64,000 nucleotides of DNA from Ampullaceana balthica (Eukaryota; Mollusca; Gastropoda; Lymnaeidae). Of the stretch, positions 1 through 11,599 are shown piece after piece. The position numbers and the translations under genes are program-made. A model generated the notes under the pieces. The model was not told the origin of the DNA and did not search any database. It worked only from the letters and a program-made list of their open reading frames with translations. Each line of letters starts with the position of its first letter. Position 1 is the first letter of the stretch. Where the stretch lies: the NCBI GenBank assembly GCA_944989445.1, contig CALYLW010000320.1, positions 799,501 to 863,500 of the forward strand, given 5' to 3'.

Positions 1-217
1 GCCAGTAGGGGTCTGAGGTCGTTTGCTACCAAGTGACAGCCAGTAGGGGGTCTGAGGTCTGAGGTCGTTTCTACCAAGTGAAAGCCAGTAGGGGTCTGAG
101 GTCGTTTGCTACCAAGTGACAGCCAGCAGGGGGTCTGAGGTCGTTTGCTACCAAGTGAAAGCCAGCAGGGGTCTGAGGTCGTTTGCTACCAAGTGACAGC
201 TGGTAGGGGTCTGCGGT
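1..217. repeat. minisatellite, ~38-bp unit
   Basis: Five to six tandem copies of a unit starting GCCAGTAGGGGTCTGAGGTC and ending CTACCAAGTGACA. Most copies are 38-39 bp and one is expanded to 45 bp by a GTCTGAG duplication. The array begins at or before the window edge, so its full length is unknown. Short ORFs cross it on both strands but only reflect the repeat. Confidence 0.9.
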
Positions 218-709
218 CACTTTTAACAAAACTCTTGAAACAATCCTCCTACCTTTCAGGCAGCAAACATATTTTGAAATCTCGCCCTCCCTCCCCCCCA
301 CCCCCATGGCTTTTTTGTTTGTATGTAACTAAGTCCGAAGTAAATACCTATATTATTAAAAACTTTCATTTAGCTTGCCATTCTGTTTTGTTTCGGTTAG
401 CGTCAAATCTTGCTAAATGCTTTTGACGTTTTTTGAATTACTCGGTTGAGCTGAAATTTGGCATACACCTGTATCTCCGTCGACAATACAATATTCCCAA
501 ATTTCATTTAATTTGCTTTTTTTTTGTGTGTGTGCAAAATCTTTTTACTGTTAAATCAACAATCGTTCTTGAGGTAATCAAAGGAAAATAAGAAATAAAG
601 TTATTTTAAATTGTATTTTTCTTAGAAGAGTCAGCTATCATTACATATTTTAATTGTTACAATCGGGCGAGGACAGAGAGACATAACAATTACATTTTAA
701 AAAATTGTA
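218..709. other. AT-rich spacer, nothing recognised
   Basis: Low-complexity AT-rich sequence with a short C-rich tract near 290-305. I see no coding, RNA or transposon signature. Confidence 0.5.
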
Positions 710-1764
710 ATAAAAAAACCGTAAAAAACCTAGTTTTTTTACTATAAATCCTTTATGGACGAGACGTAACTAAAAGAATGTTCATAATAATACGCAGCGC
801 AAGACCATCCAAAAATACAAAATTGTAGTTATGTCTCGTAAAACGTGTTTAATATAATGCGCACCGATCATGAATATATGTTTATGAAAAGTGTTGTCAA
901 TAAAATACGCACTTTATTGCGCGACAGAAAGGTTGTTCAATATAATACGCACCGCGACGCTCTATCTAAAAAAAACTAGTTTGTACTGCGGCGCCGTGGC
1001 GCCTGCGGCGCCCCCTTTTTTAAAGGCGCCTACGGCGCCCACCTTTTTCAAAAGCCCAACTAACTTGTCCTTGTATGATAAATACGTAATATTAAAATTT
1101 CTTAAATATACGCAAAGTATTTTATAATAGTTTTTTATTTTTTTATTTTATTTTTTATGTCAAAAGCTCAAGTTACTTATCCTTGTATGATAAATACGAA
1201 ATATTCCTGAAATGTACACAAAGTATGTATATAATATAGGTTGTTCTGCGGCGCCCACTTTTATTTAGGGCGCCTACGGCGCCCACTTTTTTCAAAAGCC
1301 CAACAAACTTGTCCTTGTAAATATTCCTGAAAATTAAACAAAGCATTTATATAATAATTTTTACAGTGCTAATCACCACACGATTTTAAAACTAATTTTA
1401 GAAAGCAGCGCACCAAATTACTGCACCAAAAAATAACTATTTGAGTCAATCAGCACTGCTTACAACGCAAAATCTAGAAAAGCAGAGTGATGTCCCTCAG
1501 CGTTCCGCTACATAACTGAGCGTAAATATATATATGATAACATGATACATAGGAATAAATAAAAATAATCTAAAAAATCAATAATTCAATTATGGTGATG
1601 GATCTGAAATTTTGATACGTAGTTTTTATCATCGCCACCAAACTGCCTGCTAAATTTCAGCTCGCTAGCTTACGAGGAAGTGGCTTAAAAATCGATCCAA
1701 AGTTTTGGCGACAGACAAGCAATCAAGGGTTCAACCAGACACCACGAGTTAATATAAAGGATTT
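710..1764 (-). repeat. ~500-bp interspersed repeat, copy 1, split by a Helitron
   Basis: Two blocks, about 710-974 and 1538-1764, match the uninterrupted copies at 25915-26405 (opposite orientation) and 61866-62365. Shared landmarks are ACTATAAATCCTTTATG, AATACGCACCGCGACGCTCT, TTCAGCTCGCTAGCTTACGA and CACCACGAGTTAATATA. Both ends carry the inverted motif AAATCCTTTA/TAAAGGATTT. The 563-bp gap between the blocks is filled by the Helitron-like element listed separately. The family is unclassified. It encodes no protein I can see. Confidence 0.75.
975..1537 (-). mobile_element. non-autonomous Helitron (GCGCC-repeat family), copy 1
   Basis: Read on the minus strand the insert starts TCATATATATATTTACGC and ends in GC-rich inverted repeats (GGCGCC/GCGCCG), then GTACAAACTAGT. 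That is a 5' TC, a 3' hairpin and a terminal CTRRT, as in Helitrons. The bases flanking it are A and T, as expected for insertion into an AT dinucleotide. The surrounding repeat is continuous in two other copies, so the boundaries are supported by an empty-site comparison. Inside are about three degenerate ~130-bp repeats with the phrases CAAAAGCCCAACTAACTTG and GTCCTTGTATGATAAATACG. No Rep/helicase gene is present. Confidence 0.7.
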
Positions 1765-2345
1765 AAAAATGGGTTTTAAAAGGGGGGATTTTTAACAACG
1801 CGCTTTTATTCCAATATGCTAAAAATGACAACATAAATTATTCGCACACACTATTGTTTCCTTTCAATTTCTCATGTCTGGTGCGGACATTCCAAACTCC
1901 AATGGTGGTGGTAGTCCTGGTAGAGATGATGGTTGTCGGCCTAATGGCTTCCAGGTTTTGGCTTTCACTATTAGGCGTCATATTTTCCTCCTCAAGGAAT
2001 CCATCCTCTCCCAGGACTGAAATGTCTTTAGCTACTCTTTTCGGTGTTTTTGTAACTATGTTTTTTTACGCGGCAAGGTTGTTGGCCTTGCGCACAACCA
2101 TTTTGGGGGTTGCCTCTCGCAGCTCAGTGGGTAGCTGCCTTTGTTCGGGTTAAGTCCCAGGCCTTTGTGGATCCCTCCACTTCCTACAAGGAAGTAGGGC
2201 TGATTTTGGTCCGCCCCGGGTATTTTATTTCCCCGGTACCCTCCATATCTGGTGGGCTTTCCCCTATCCCACGGCTGGGGAGGCGCTCGATAGAAGATCA
2301 GCATCTCCCACGAGCATCTCCCTTCTCATGTCTACAAAAATAAAA
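1765..2345 (+). other. possible retroelement relic with short ORF
   Basis: A higher-GC island than its flanks. An ATG at 1874 opens a 48-codon frame to TGA at 2020, beginning MSGADIPNSNGGG and ending KESILSQD. The same frame stays readable beyond that stop for about 40 codons, which suggests a decayed longer ORF. I do not recognise the family. There are no good splice signals around it. Confidence 0.25.
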
Positions 2346-3167
2346 TCCTTGCTTTCACAGAGAATCGGAAAGAAAAAAAAACGGGAAAAAAATGTGTCTA
2401 GGTCGATTGAGTTTGAGCTTTGATTATGAATTTAACCGAAATGCAAGTAAGTGGTCGATTCCAAAGTAGAATATTTTATTACATGATTTTACAGCTTTTT
2501 TAAAATTTATAGTCTGTTTTCATTGGAGATGATGGTTTGATCCCGATAAATCATGGAACTACACATCGGGAAGTGAGTTTTACTTAACTCACAAGATTCC
2601 TGACTGTCTGATGGGTAGGTGAGTTGTTGAGTGAAATGTTCATTAACCTGTATTTCATAGAATATTTCTATACAAACCCACCACACGACAAAAGAATGAC
2701 ATTGCCAGGTCGTGTATGTTATAAAATGCACTATATTCATATTATATTAAGAATTTGGAAGTTAATTAAGATATAGCATAATTGGACATAGAGGGAGACA
2801 ATCTTAGACAAGTAGGCCGATGATATAACGTTGGGTTACGGGGACTTGACTAGAGGGTAAACAAACATAATGGGGTGTGTGTCCTTGTTGCTTAAAGAAA
2901 TCATAACAAGACTAAATGTCGCTAGAGGGAGCTTTAATTTTTCTCTATACAAGTACAATAACTCTGAAGTTGTTACAAATAATTCATAAATATTCATATA
3001 AATATGAAGTAATTTTGTGTTAGTGAGAGCTTCCTTTAGGAATTCCTCATAATTCCTTGTTCACATCGATTTTCACCCGAATTTTCAAAACTTGATAGAT
3101 GATATTGCGAGGAATTTTATTTTATGTATTTCCGATGTTATTGCTAGTTAAGAGCCATGTCTCATAT
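2346..3167. other. AT-rich spacer, nothing recognised
   Basis: No gene, RNA or repeat that I can support. Confidence 0.4.
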
Positions 3168-3443
3168 GGGGCCGTCCATAAATTACATCACGCTATTTTT
3201 GACCATTTTAACTCCCCCCCCTCCCCCTGTCACAAATCTTGGAACCCGACCCCCCCCCCTTTTAAAGAACGTCACACTTTCGAACAAAAATGTTGTTTTT
3301 TATTAACAAAATGATTAAAATTTAATATAAAACACCGTGACGTCACACATGGCCGGACTCCCCCTCCCCCTTGTCACAAACTGTCACACGTTCTTACACC
3401 CCCTCCCTCCCTCTGGAGCGTGACGTACTTTATGGACAGCCCC
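3168..3443. mobile_element. GGGGCCGTCC-type MITE, 276 bp
   Basis: The left end GGGGCCGTCCATAAATTAC and the right end GACGTACTTTATGGACAGCCCC are imperfect terminal inverted repeats. The flanks are a 3-bp TAT on each side, compatible with a PIF/Harbinger-like 3-bp target duplication. The interior is rich in C tracts and GTCAC motifs. There is no coding capacity. Related ends lie at 3576-3633 and 63387-63412. Confidence 0.65.
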
Positions 3444-3575
3444 TATCGAGAAAGATCTCAGTCCATTTTAAAGTGGAGACCTACCCCTACCAATAGTTTT
3501 TTTTAAATTGTCCCCATGTCCGCGTGGTCGTAGGGGGTCCTAATGTTTCCATTAGAACTTTTTTGGGGCTTGGTA

Positions 3576-3633
3576 GACACTTTCTTACACCCCCTCCCCC
3601 CTCTGGAGCGTGACGTACTTTATGGACGGCCCC
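3576..3633. mobile_element. solo end of the GGGGCCGTCC MITE family
   Basis: CTCTGGAGCGTGACGTACTT followed by TATGGACGGCCCC is nearly identical to the right end of the element at 3168-3443. No matching left end was found, so this is a truncated copy. Confidence 0.6.
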
Positions 3634-4422
3634 TAATGTAGCAGAGGGTGGACCACAACTGCTCTCTGACATGCAAATGATCATTATTTTTGTATGAAGT
3701 TAAACCCAGCACAACTCAAGAAGCAGCGAATCTATAACCCCTGTACTAGACCATCCAACAAAGATATAGTCTGGGAAACTTTGAGAAGGAATTTAGTTTT
3801 GACATAACTCGTCACTTTTGGTGAGCACACTTCTTTTGTTAATACTTTTGGTGCGCACTAGGACTTCCTCCGTCAAATCATGTCGAACGGAGTCCAAAAA
3901 AAAAGAACATTCAAAAACAATATGAGGTCACTAAAGCAGATTTTAACGTGTTTTTCCACTCATTACTCCTCATATGAATTTTAGACTAAACTGTATACCA
4001 TTTTATCCGCTACTCTAATTCTTTGTCTACACGCATATCATATTATCAACTACATGGCCTTATATTCCATTAATCTCTGCACTTTTCTCTTCAGTTCATC
4101 TCCGCATCCTTATCTTCCTTTCCTCGCTAAGCCCTTATCTGTAGTCATTGCTTTACTTTCAGCATCTGTGTCGATATGTGGGTCAAGAAGCCATATCACC
4201 TGCCCACTGACGTCACACCCATGATGACGTATCGCATCATTAAAACGTCAGGCGTCAAACAAGTGGGTTGAGTACTGGAAGTAAAGAACGAATCGAGTTC
4301 AAGAAAGCCAAGTTCGATAATACGGCGATCGATCTGTGCGGTTTTGAATAAAGGCAATCCGTAACAGATTCAAGACCCAGATATGGACAGACCAACAGAG
4401 TCAGAAAAACACATGTCAACAG
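3634..4422. other. spacer, nothing recognised
   Basis: No gene or repeat that I can support. A short CT-rich stretch lies around 4060-4150. Confidence 0.4.
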
Positions 4423-4637
4423 ATCCATAGTCCCACACATCTATAGTCCCACACAACCATAGTCACACACATCAATAGTCCCACACAACCATAGTCCCAC
4501 ACATCCATAGTCCCACACATCCATAGTCCCATACATCTATAGTCCCACCCATCCATAGTCCCACACATCCATAGTCCCACACATCCATAGTCCCACACAT
4601 CCATAGTCCCACACATCCATAGTCCCACACATCCAGA
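4423..4637. repeat. minisatellite, ~16-bp unit
   Basis: About 13 tandem copies of ATCCATAGTCCCACAC with single-base variants (ATCTATAG, AACCATAG, CATACAT). The reverse strand is open through the array and reads as a repeated CGTMDVWDYG-like peptide. That follows from the repeat and does not indicate a gene. Confidence 0.9.
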
Positions 4638-6080
4638 GACCAACATATTCACAGTCCCAAATATTGATGAATTCACATATTTACAGACCTAACTGTCCAC
4701 AGCAGACATGGTCTACGATAAAAGAAGACTTTGTCTATGTGTTTACGACTCTGAACCATACACAAAGCTTGACGCCGGCTGAAGATGTCGGTTGCTATGA
4801 CATCACGTAAGAGATCGTATTAAAACTGGCAAGAATTCGTCAAGCTTTTCAAACCGAACCTAACAATCAGATTTCTGGGGAAACAATGGACTAAACGTGG
4901 ATAAACCACTGGCTAATCCAAGATATCCATGACGCGATCCTACTCGCTGAAACTGGAAAAACGTCATAAGGATTCAAACTGTTGAACCTGAATACCATGT
5001 TGTCTAAACTTGGAAGTAGTCATTGATCAACTAACTAAACTCTCGGCTTACATTCGGTTTTAATCTTCGGCTTTACCTCTTAAGCATACAATAAGTATAT
5101 TGTCCCCCTTGCTGCTAGTTGTGATGGATTATCTGTCATTGGCCAAAGTCTTGAGGGCAAAGTCCAAACTGGGCCTCCGAAGACCAGTGGATTTGGGATA
5201 AAGCATCAACAGACAATGATATACATTCAGCATGGCATTGACCTCACAGTCGTGAAACAGGTGTTAGAGAAGACACAACGAGAGCGCATGTAGACTGTAG
5301 ATGTAAGCCAAAAGTGCATGTCACATAGGGGTGGTGTGATGATTTATGTTCGCTGACATCTAAAGAGAACATAAACAACAACGTATGTTGAGCATGTCGT
5401 TCAAACGTCCAGGGGCGCCTCCAGGGGGAGATCAAACAAAGGCCAAGTATACTTTTAGGACGTTAAATGAAATCATCACATTTTCACGTTAAGAACACGT
5501 TTTTATTTAGTTTTGTTAGATAAATACAGATGAAATTTAAGTAGATGGTGAAAAGGTTCTTCAATGTGTTCATAATGTAGAAAGTTTACAGTTTAGAGAT
5601 TTGAAAATTGTGGAAAGAGAAAATTCTTTTATTTTAAATTCCTGCCAAGAAAACAATGCATGGTGTTAGCATCACTTGTACATAACCGAAATGTATGCTA
5701 CAGGAATACTATCGGGGTAAAAAAAATAATTATGATCTTTTAAAAAAATATTGATCGTCGTTTCAGTTCATGCCTATGTGGTGGAGGTAGGTATGAAAGG
5801 TCACGTAAATAGTCAAATGAGCCAATCAGAAATGGGGTTATGAAACTGCACGTTTTTATTCATAATCTTTTCTTGATGACTTTGAAACATTGTCTGTGGT
5901 TAAATATGTTAGATAGATCAGTTTGGCGTAGTGTACAAGTTCGTCTGCACCAATCAGATTTATGACTTTTGTTTTGGGATGAATTTATGGACCAAGAAAT
6001 GTATAATTAAACATTACTGATATAAGATCGGAATACAAAATTATCAAAATTAGGGGTTCTAAAAATATAATAAGGTGGTA
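4638..6080. other. spacer, nothing recognised
   Basis: No coding or RNA gene that I can support on either strand. Confidence 0.4.
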
Positions 6081-6243
6081 CCTTCTCTCTTTCTCTCTCT
6101 ATACTTCTCTCACTCTCTCTCTCTCTATATATATATACTTCTCTCACTCTCTCTCTCATATAAATACATAAACACACATATACAAACAATCTCTCTCTTT
6201 CTCTTACACACACACACATAGACACAACCTCTCTCTCTCTCTC
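6081..6243. repeat. CT/TA/CA microsatellite cluster
   Basis: Alternating (CT)n, (TA)n and (CA)n blocks. The minus strand gives a low-complexity RERER-type ORF that is an artefact. Confidence 0.9.
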
Positions 6244-8430
6244 TTATGCTATTTGCCTTGTGCTAATGGCCGAATACGAAGTTTTGATAAAGAAACTCAG
6301 ATTAGGAAATACATAAATACCGTACTACTTTGATTCTTTTTGAAAATATACGATTTTTAAATCTAATTTAATTTTTTTTAAATTATTTGTTAGATAATCT
6401 TATAATTTCACAATGTTTTCTATTTCAAGAGAATTTATTTTAGATATGCAAGGTACTCTGACGTGTTTGAAAATGTGTTTCCGAGTTCAGTGTTAAAAAT
6501 AAGAATTGAAATAGTTCTCTTAATTTGTTTTCACTATTATTATGTTTAATATGGGTGACTTTAAGTTATTTTCGTATTATTTCAAATATAATTTGATATT
6601 TTGAACATTTTTAAAAAAATATGTTTATGTTCGTAAAATTACTGGAAGGCGGGATTTAACATTTTAGCAGGCTGGATATGGCCCACGTGCCGTAGGTTGA
6701 ACTACACTACTATATAAATACTGACCTAAACTTCGTGAAACTTCTCGACTGACTCCATCAATAGATCAACAGTAAAACAGTTTTATGCCGATAATTAACG
6801 TTGGCCATCGCTATCACGAACTACGTCTGTTGTTCAAGATCATTGCACATTTTTGGTTCTCATTCACTAAATATTGACAACATTACCAACACGCATGCGC
6901 ATCGTGACATCAACAAATCAACGTGGGTTGTCACCTTGGCCTATTTAACGTTTTATGGCTGATACCTTTCACAAACAGGTGATGTATTGGTCAGATGACG
7001 GGACAAAACAAAACACCCTAGCGGCCTTGTATTGAACATTTGAAAACCACAGGAATTTGCGCTGAAAACCATGGTTTGAAGAGACACAAGATTTACTTCC
7101 CATTACGATAGTTTTGTAAAATAGTAAACTTATACTTATACCAACATTGATTTACTATTTATAAACCTTTTTTTTTAGTTTGCCCAATATTAGGGATCAA
7201 GAAACCAAATACCTCATCAACAACAATTCAACTTGTGGTCAAAGAAACTTCAACTTGTCAAAAGCGATCAGGCGTTGTTTGGTCTAGTCATTCCTATCGT
7301 TTAGTCTGTATCTGCAATCTTGATTATTTTGATTCTGAGGCAAGACTCAATTACATGAATACATTTACCGTTATTGAAGTTTTGACAAACGTCCGAATAT
7401 AACATTAAACAAGAATGTAAGAAAGTGATCCTCAAAGGGGTCAATGGTGAACTTTGAACATAAGCTTAGAGACTTAATATCTTGAACAGAATGACGTTTC
7501 GCACGGGTTTGAAAATAAGATAACATCTTGTGCTCAAGAATTCTCCGTAGCATATTAAAGACAGCGAATTGAGAGCAAACAGTATAACGAAAATAAAATA
7601 AATAAAATAATTAAAAAAATATATTTTAAAAAAAAACAGGCACTAGGCAGACAGACCGCAGACTGAAGACTGTGGGTCATCAAACAGCAAACGTGACCCC
7701 TACACAGCACCGTGGACGTGAGGACCATTGTTTGACCTCAATACCAGTGGTGAAAGTTCACCTCCGTCCCACTGCACGTAGATCTTTCCTCGCCTAAGTT
7801 TGAAATATTCTTGTGTTCCAACACTGAATCCTCCCTCACTGATGAGCTTTAAAGCGCCAGAGTCGGAACTTCGGGATAAATCATGGAATTTTTGGAATTT
7901 TTAGTTTGGGAACTGGATGTCTCACAGGTCGACCACTACTGATGTACTGTCATCCTGACCTGCTTCTTGACATTCAGCCACTGAGTCATTCTTACCGTTG
8001 GTCACAAGACTCAGAGGAACCTTCACCTTCTTGTATCCTCCACCACCCCCTTCAATCTCCCTTGCTAATTAATTGCTAGAAGTTAACTTTTTTTTTCTTT
8101 TACAAATAACAGCAATGGTTCTCAAATTTTCTAGTCTTAGGGAACTTTTTTGTTTTGTTTAAATAAATAACTAATATTCATGGCCTCATTTAATTCCGCC
8201 CCCCCCCCTTTTCCCAAGTCTCTACTTCAATCACAATGAATTATACACAAATTTGACCGTATAGTCTGTCGAAATAATCTGAGCCAGACGCCGTGTCAGG
8301 TGATATAAGTCACTAGTTTGAGACTCTCTGAAACGCTGCAGCCTCTCCGAATGTTGTAATTGTTCTACCGCTGAGAGAGGTCTCGTCAGTCACCTTCTAT
8401 CTTTACTGCCGCAGGACACCGCTGAGAGCT
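6244..8430. other. AT-rich spacer with one hAT-like solo end
   Basis: Near 6655-6705 the phrase GGCTGGATATGGCCCACGTG, followed by CCGTAGGTTGAACTAC, resembles the GC-rich end of hAT elements (reverse complement GTAGTTCAACCTACGG). No partner end was seen. The rest holds nothing that I recognise. Confidence 0.35.
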
Positions 8431-8437
8431 TGCCGTC

Positions 8438-8471
8438 ATGTCCAGTCGTGATGCCGGGAGGGGGGGGGGCG
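8438..8471 (+). other. possible first exon (uncertain)
   Basis: In a small GC-rich island an ATG at 8438 opens MSSRDAGRGGG and runs into a consensus donor GTAAGT at 8472. The exon would end in phase 1. If it joined the acceptor before 14041 the frame would hit a stop within about 17 codons, so it could only be untranslated leader or upstream ORF for the GPCR. No other partner was found. Confidence 0.15.
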
Positions 8472-8989
8472 GTAAGTGTCCCTTTATTTCTTTATTGCCC
8501 CCCGCCCCCTGAGCGGCGGCCGATAAGGGCAGTGGTAACCGTTGAGGGTTGTAGTCCACGTCTGCCACAGCAGAAAGTCCCCAGCTTGCATTCGTCGGCA
8601 TACCAGAGCGTGTAGCACATTAAAATTCTTTGACTCGTATTCCTGAAACAGTTCAATGCAACGATTAGCCGATGAAAGTGATAGCTGTGAACGGTTAAGA
8701 ACGTTATTCTAAATTTAAAACTACTAAAAAAAATCTTTACCTGGTGGAACTCTATTGGATTTGATTTCTGATACTCAATGGACTTTTAAAGCCGTTTCTC
8801 TGTGGATTTATAGCTGATTATAGCTCTTGTCTCTTCCTGTTTTTAATTTGAAAGTTGTACACTGCTAATATTTAAACAAGTTGTGGGCTACAAATTAATA
8901 CGAAAAACAGAGAATTATTGTTCATTTTTTTAAAAATACATATTTAATACAGAACAATTAAAAGAGAGTTTAGTCTAAATCCCTTCTTC

Positions 8990-9891
8990 AACATAGATGA
9001 CAAAACAAAGAAAGTAGATTATTTGGAATTAACATAGATGACAAAACAAAGAAAGTAGATTATTTGGAATTAACATAGATGACAAAACAAAGAAAGTAGA
9101 TTATTTGGAATTAACATAGATGACAAAACAAAGAAAGTAGATTATTTGGAATTAACATAGATGACAAAACAAAGAAAGTAGATTATTTGGAATTAACATA
9201 GATGACAAAACAAAGAAAGTAGATTATTTGGAATTAACATAGATGACAAAACAAAGAAATTAGATTATTTGGAATTAACATAGATGACAAAACAAAGAAA
9301 GTAGATTATTTGGAATTAACATAGATGACAAAACAAAGAAAGTAGATTATTTGGAATTAACATAGATGACAAAACAAAGAAAGTAGATTATTTGGAATTA
9401 ACATAGATGACAAACCAAAGAAAGTAGATTATTTGGAATTAACATAGATGACAAAACAAAGAAAGTAGATTATTTGGAATTAACATAGATGACAAAACAA
9501 AGAAAGTAGATTATTTGGAATTAACATAGATGACAAAACAAAGAAATTAGATTATTTGGAATTAACATAGATGACAAAACAAAGAAAGTAGATTATTTGG
9601 AATTAACATAGATGACAAAACAAAGAAAGTAGATTATTTGGAATTAACATAGATGACAAAACAAAGAAAGTAGATTATTTGGAATTAACATAGATGACAA
9701 ACCAAAGAAAGTAGATTATTTGGAATTAACATAGATGACAAAACAAAGAAAGTAGATTATTTGGAATTAACATAGATGACAAAACAAAGAAAGTAGATTA
9801 TTTGGAATTAACATAGATGACAAAACAAAGAAAGTAGATTATTTGGAATTAACATAGATGACAAAACAAAGAAAGTAGATTATTTGGAATT
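8990..9891. repeat. satellite array, 22 x 41 bp, with seven-unit higher-order repeat
   Basis: The array is exactly 902 bp, which is 22 units of 41 bp beginning AACATAGATGACAAAACAAA. Units are almost identical. A T variant (AAAGAAATT) occurs in units 7 and 14, and a C variant (CAAACCAAAG) in units 11 and 18. Both pairs are exactly 287 bp (7 units) apart, so a seven-unit block was duplicated as a whole. Confidence 0.95.
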
Positions 9892-10706
9892 GAAAAACAT
9901 CATGTCTCAATTATGAGAATGTAGCTCTCTCAATATACAACGAATTTCTTTTGTAGCGTTCACTAACAAAGACTATCGAGCCCCGGGTGAATGGGACGTT
10001 GCGATTCTGCAGATTTATTTCCTCTTAGAACTCTCCACAACTCCATTGTCCATGCAGTGGCAGGTAAGGGAAAAATATTTTGTCTGAACTTGTATTCAAT
10101 TCACCAACCCGAAGACATGAATCAATGTATGATTTAGTGGGGGGAAACTTGTGAGCTAAATTAGATTCACTTCCAGAGGTAGCCAGAGAGATGAAATCTG
10201 CTTCACGCAATCATCTCCAGTGACGACAGCTGATGTAACAGATAAACTTTTCCTCCTGCACTCCTCCATGCGAATTGATTCGACCCGGAACCTCCCCCCT
10301 CCCCCAATCCCCAGCAGAAGTTAGTCGATATATTAGGACCTGCATTCCTGAGTTACATCAACAAACTAACAGAGTGAACATGACAGTGTCATACGTGACC
10401 AACATCTGGAAGGGAGGGTTGGGTTGCTTGGGGTGGGGGGGGGTAGATCACGTCAGATTAATTTAATTAGGACACACATTGACCAGGTTGTTAGTACCAA
10501 CCCCACACACGGGCCGAGACGTGTGTGGTAAAACATGAGTTTGTTACTCAACGATTACAGGTATATTATACAAGTTTTAATATAAAGTTAAAACTAGGGT
10601 TAGATTATATTACTGTAGTATTACTGTAATAAGATTACGGGTATACAATTATAACTCTATATATATATATAGGATTAGTGTATCTTATATTATATATTAT
10701 AGCCCC
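9892..10706. other. spacer, nothing recognised
   Basis: Contains short poly-C/poly-G tracts and an (AT)n run near 10650-10700. No gene that I can support. Confidence 0.4.
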
Positions 10707-10968
10707 TCCTTCTATACAGAAGATTATTACGTCCTGCAATTAAGCATTGTTTATGTCTGGTCTTGCATTTTTATCAGAGTTTTCAATGTTGATACTGCAT
10801 TGGCATTGGTTTTCCTGACTCGTTCAGGCAACACAAATTTCCGCCCGAATTCCAGACGGGAAGAAAGAGAATGTGTAAGTAGTATTTGTCTTGCTAATGG
10901 AAATATTTTATTTTTTTATCATTACATTGTTGTGTTGTATTTCAAACTTCGAGTTTATGCTATAGAAT

Positions 10969-11215
10969 ACTAGCGTATCACCCGTCAAAAATTACGGAAG
11001 TTTTCAAAATAAATACACATCAGATTAAAAAATAACAGAACTTTCATTTATTTTATTTATTTTTATTTGATTCGTTTATTATCATATTGAACAATTTTAT
11101 GCGGAACGTTCGAAAAGAGTTATATTTGGTGCAGTAATTTTTGGTGCGCACTATTGAACAAATCAGCATTACATCCAAGAAGCATTACATCCATTACGGG
11201 AATTATGTATGTTGA
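10969..11215 (-). mobile_element. short non-autonomous Helitron (TCAACATAC family), copy 1
   Basis: On the minus strand it starts TCAACATACATAATTCCCG and ends with GACGGGTGATACGCTAGT, preceded by an imperfect inverted repeat that is complete in copy 2 (CCGTCATTTTTGACGG). The 5' flank is A, as expected. The 3' flank is A rather than the usual T. It is 247 bp and non-coding. It lies inside the LINE relic. Confidence 0.6.
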
Positions 11216-11258
11216 TGTTTTATTACTAATTGGCTCTTTCTTCATCTATCCTCTAGTG

Positions 11259-11451
11259 CAGTGGTTCTCAACCTGTGGTCCGCGGAGATGTCCCTGGTGG
11301 TCCGTGAGGATGAAATTTTTATTTATATACAAAGTATAATTATCTATAAATTTCCTGCACGGGAGTAGCAAAATTTTTAGTAGTGGTCAACGGCTAAGAC
11401 AAAAAATTTTTCAAGTGGTCCTTGAATCTCAAATATGTTGGAGAACCACTG
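11259..11451. mobile_element. hAT MITE, 193 bp, with 8-bp target duplication
   Basis: The terminal inverted repeats are CAGTGGTTCTCAACC and GGAGAACCACTG. The flanking 8-bp direct repeat CTCTAGTG is at 11251-11258 and 11452-11459. Removing the element and one repeat copy restores the LINE sequence ATCCTCTAGTGTTTC seen intact near 58615, so the insertion site is confirmed from within the window. Confidence 0.9.
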
Positions 11452-11599
11452 CTCTAGTGTTTCTAGGTTTAGTAATTTAACTAATGAAGTTGCCGTTGTC
11501 AGTTGTGAATATTCACCAGTTAAGATTATTTCAGTTCTTGTTTTAGGTTTTTTTTAAAATAAGTTTTCGATTACATTAATTACATGTATACGACACGTG

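Larger units (their letters stand above)
10707..11570 (-). pseudogene. decayed LINE 3' end, split by a Helitron and a hAT MITE
   Basis: Blocks 10707-10968, 11216-11250 and 11452-11570 line up in order with the better-preserved LINE 3' end at 58270-58782. Shared landmarks are CTTCTATACAGAAGATTATT, CCCGAATTCC(A/G)GACGGGAAGAA and ATCCTCTAGTGTTTC. In coding sense (minus strand) this is the extreme C-terminus of a reverse transcriptase plus 3' UTR. Frames are broken throughout. The gaps are exactly the Helitron copy at 10969-11215 and the MITE at 11259-11451. Confidence 0.7.

Noticed and set aside
4416..4676. 86-codon minus-strand ORF with repeated CGTMDVWDYG peptide
   Set aside because: Direct translation of the 16-bp minisatellite.
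8438..8471. Coding first exon of the GPCR
   Set aside because: Joining to 14041 gives a stop, and the receptor ATG is preceded by an in-frame TAG. It could at most be leader, so it is kept only as a low-confidence note.
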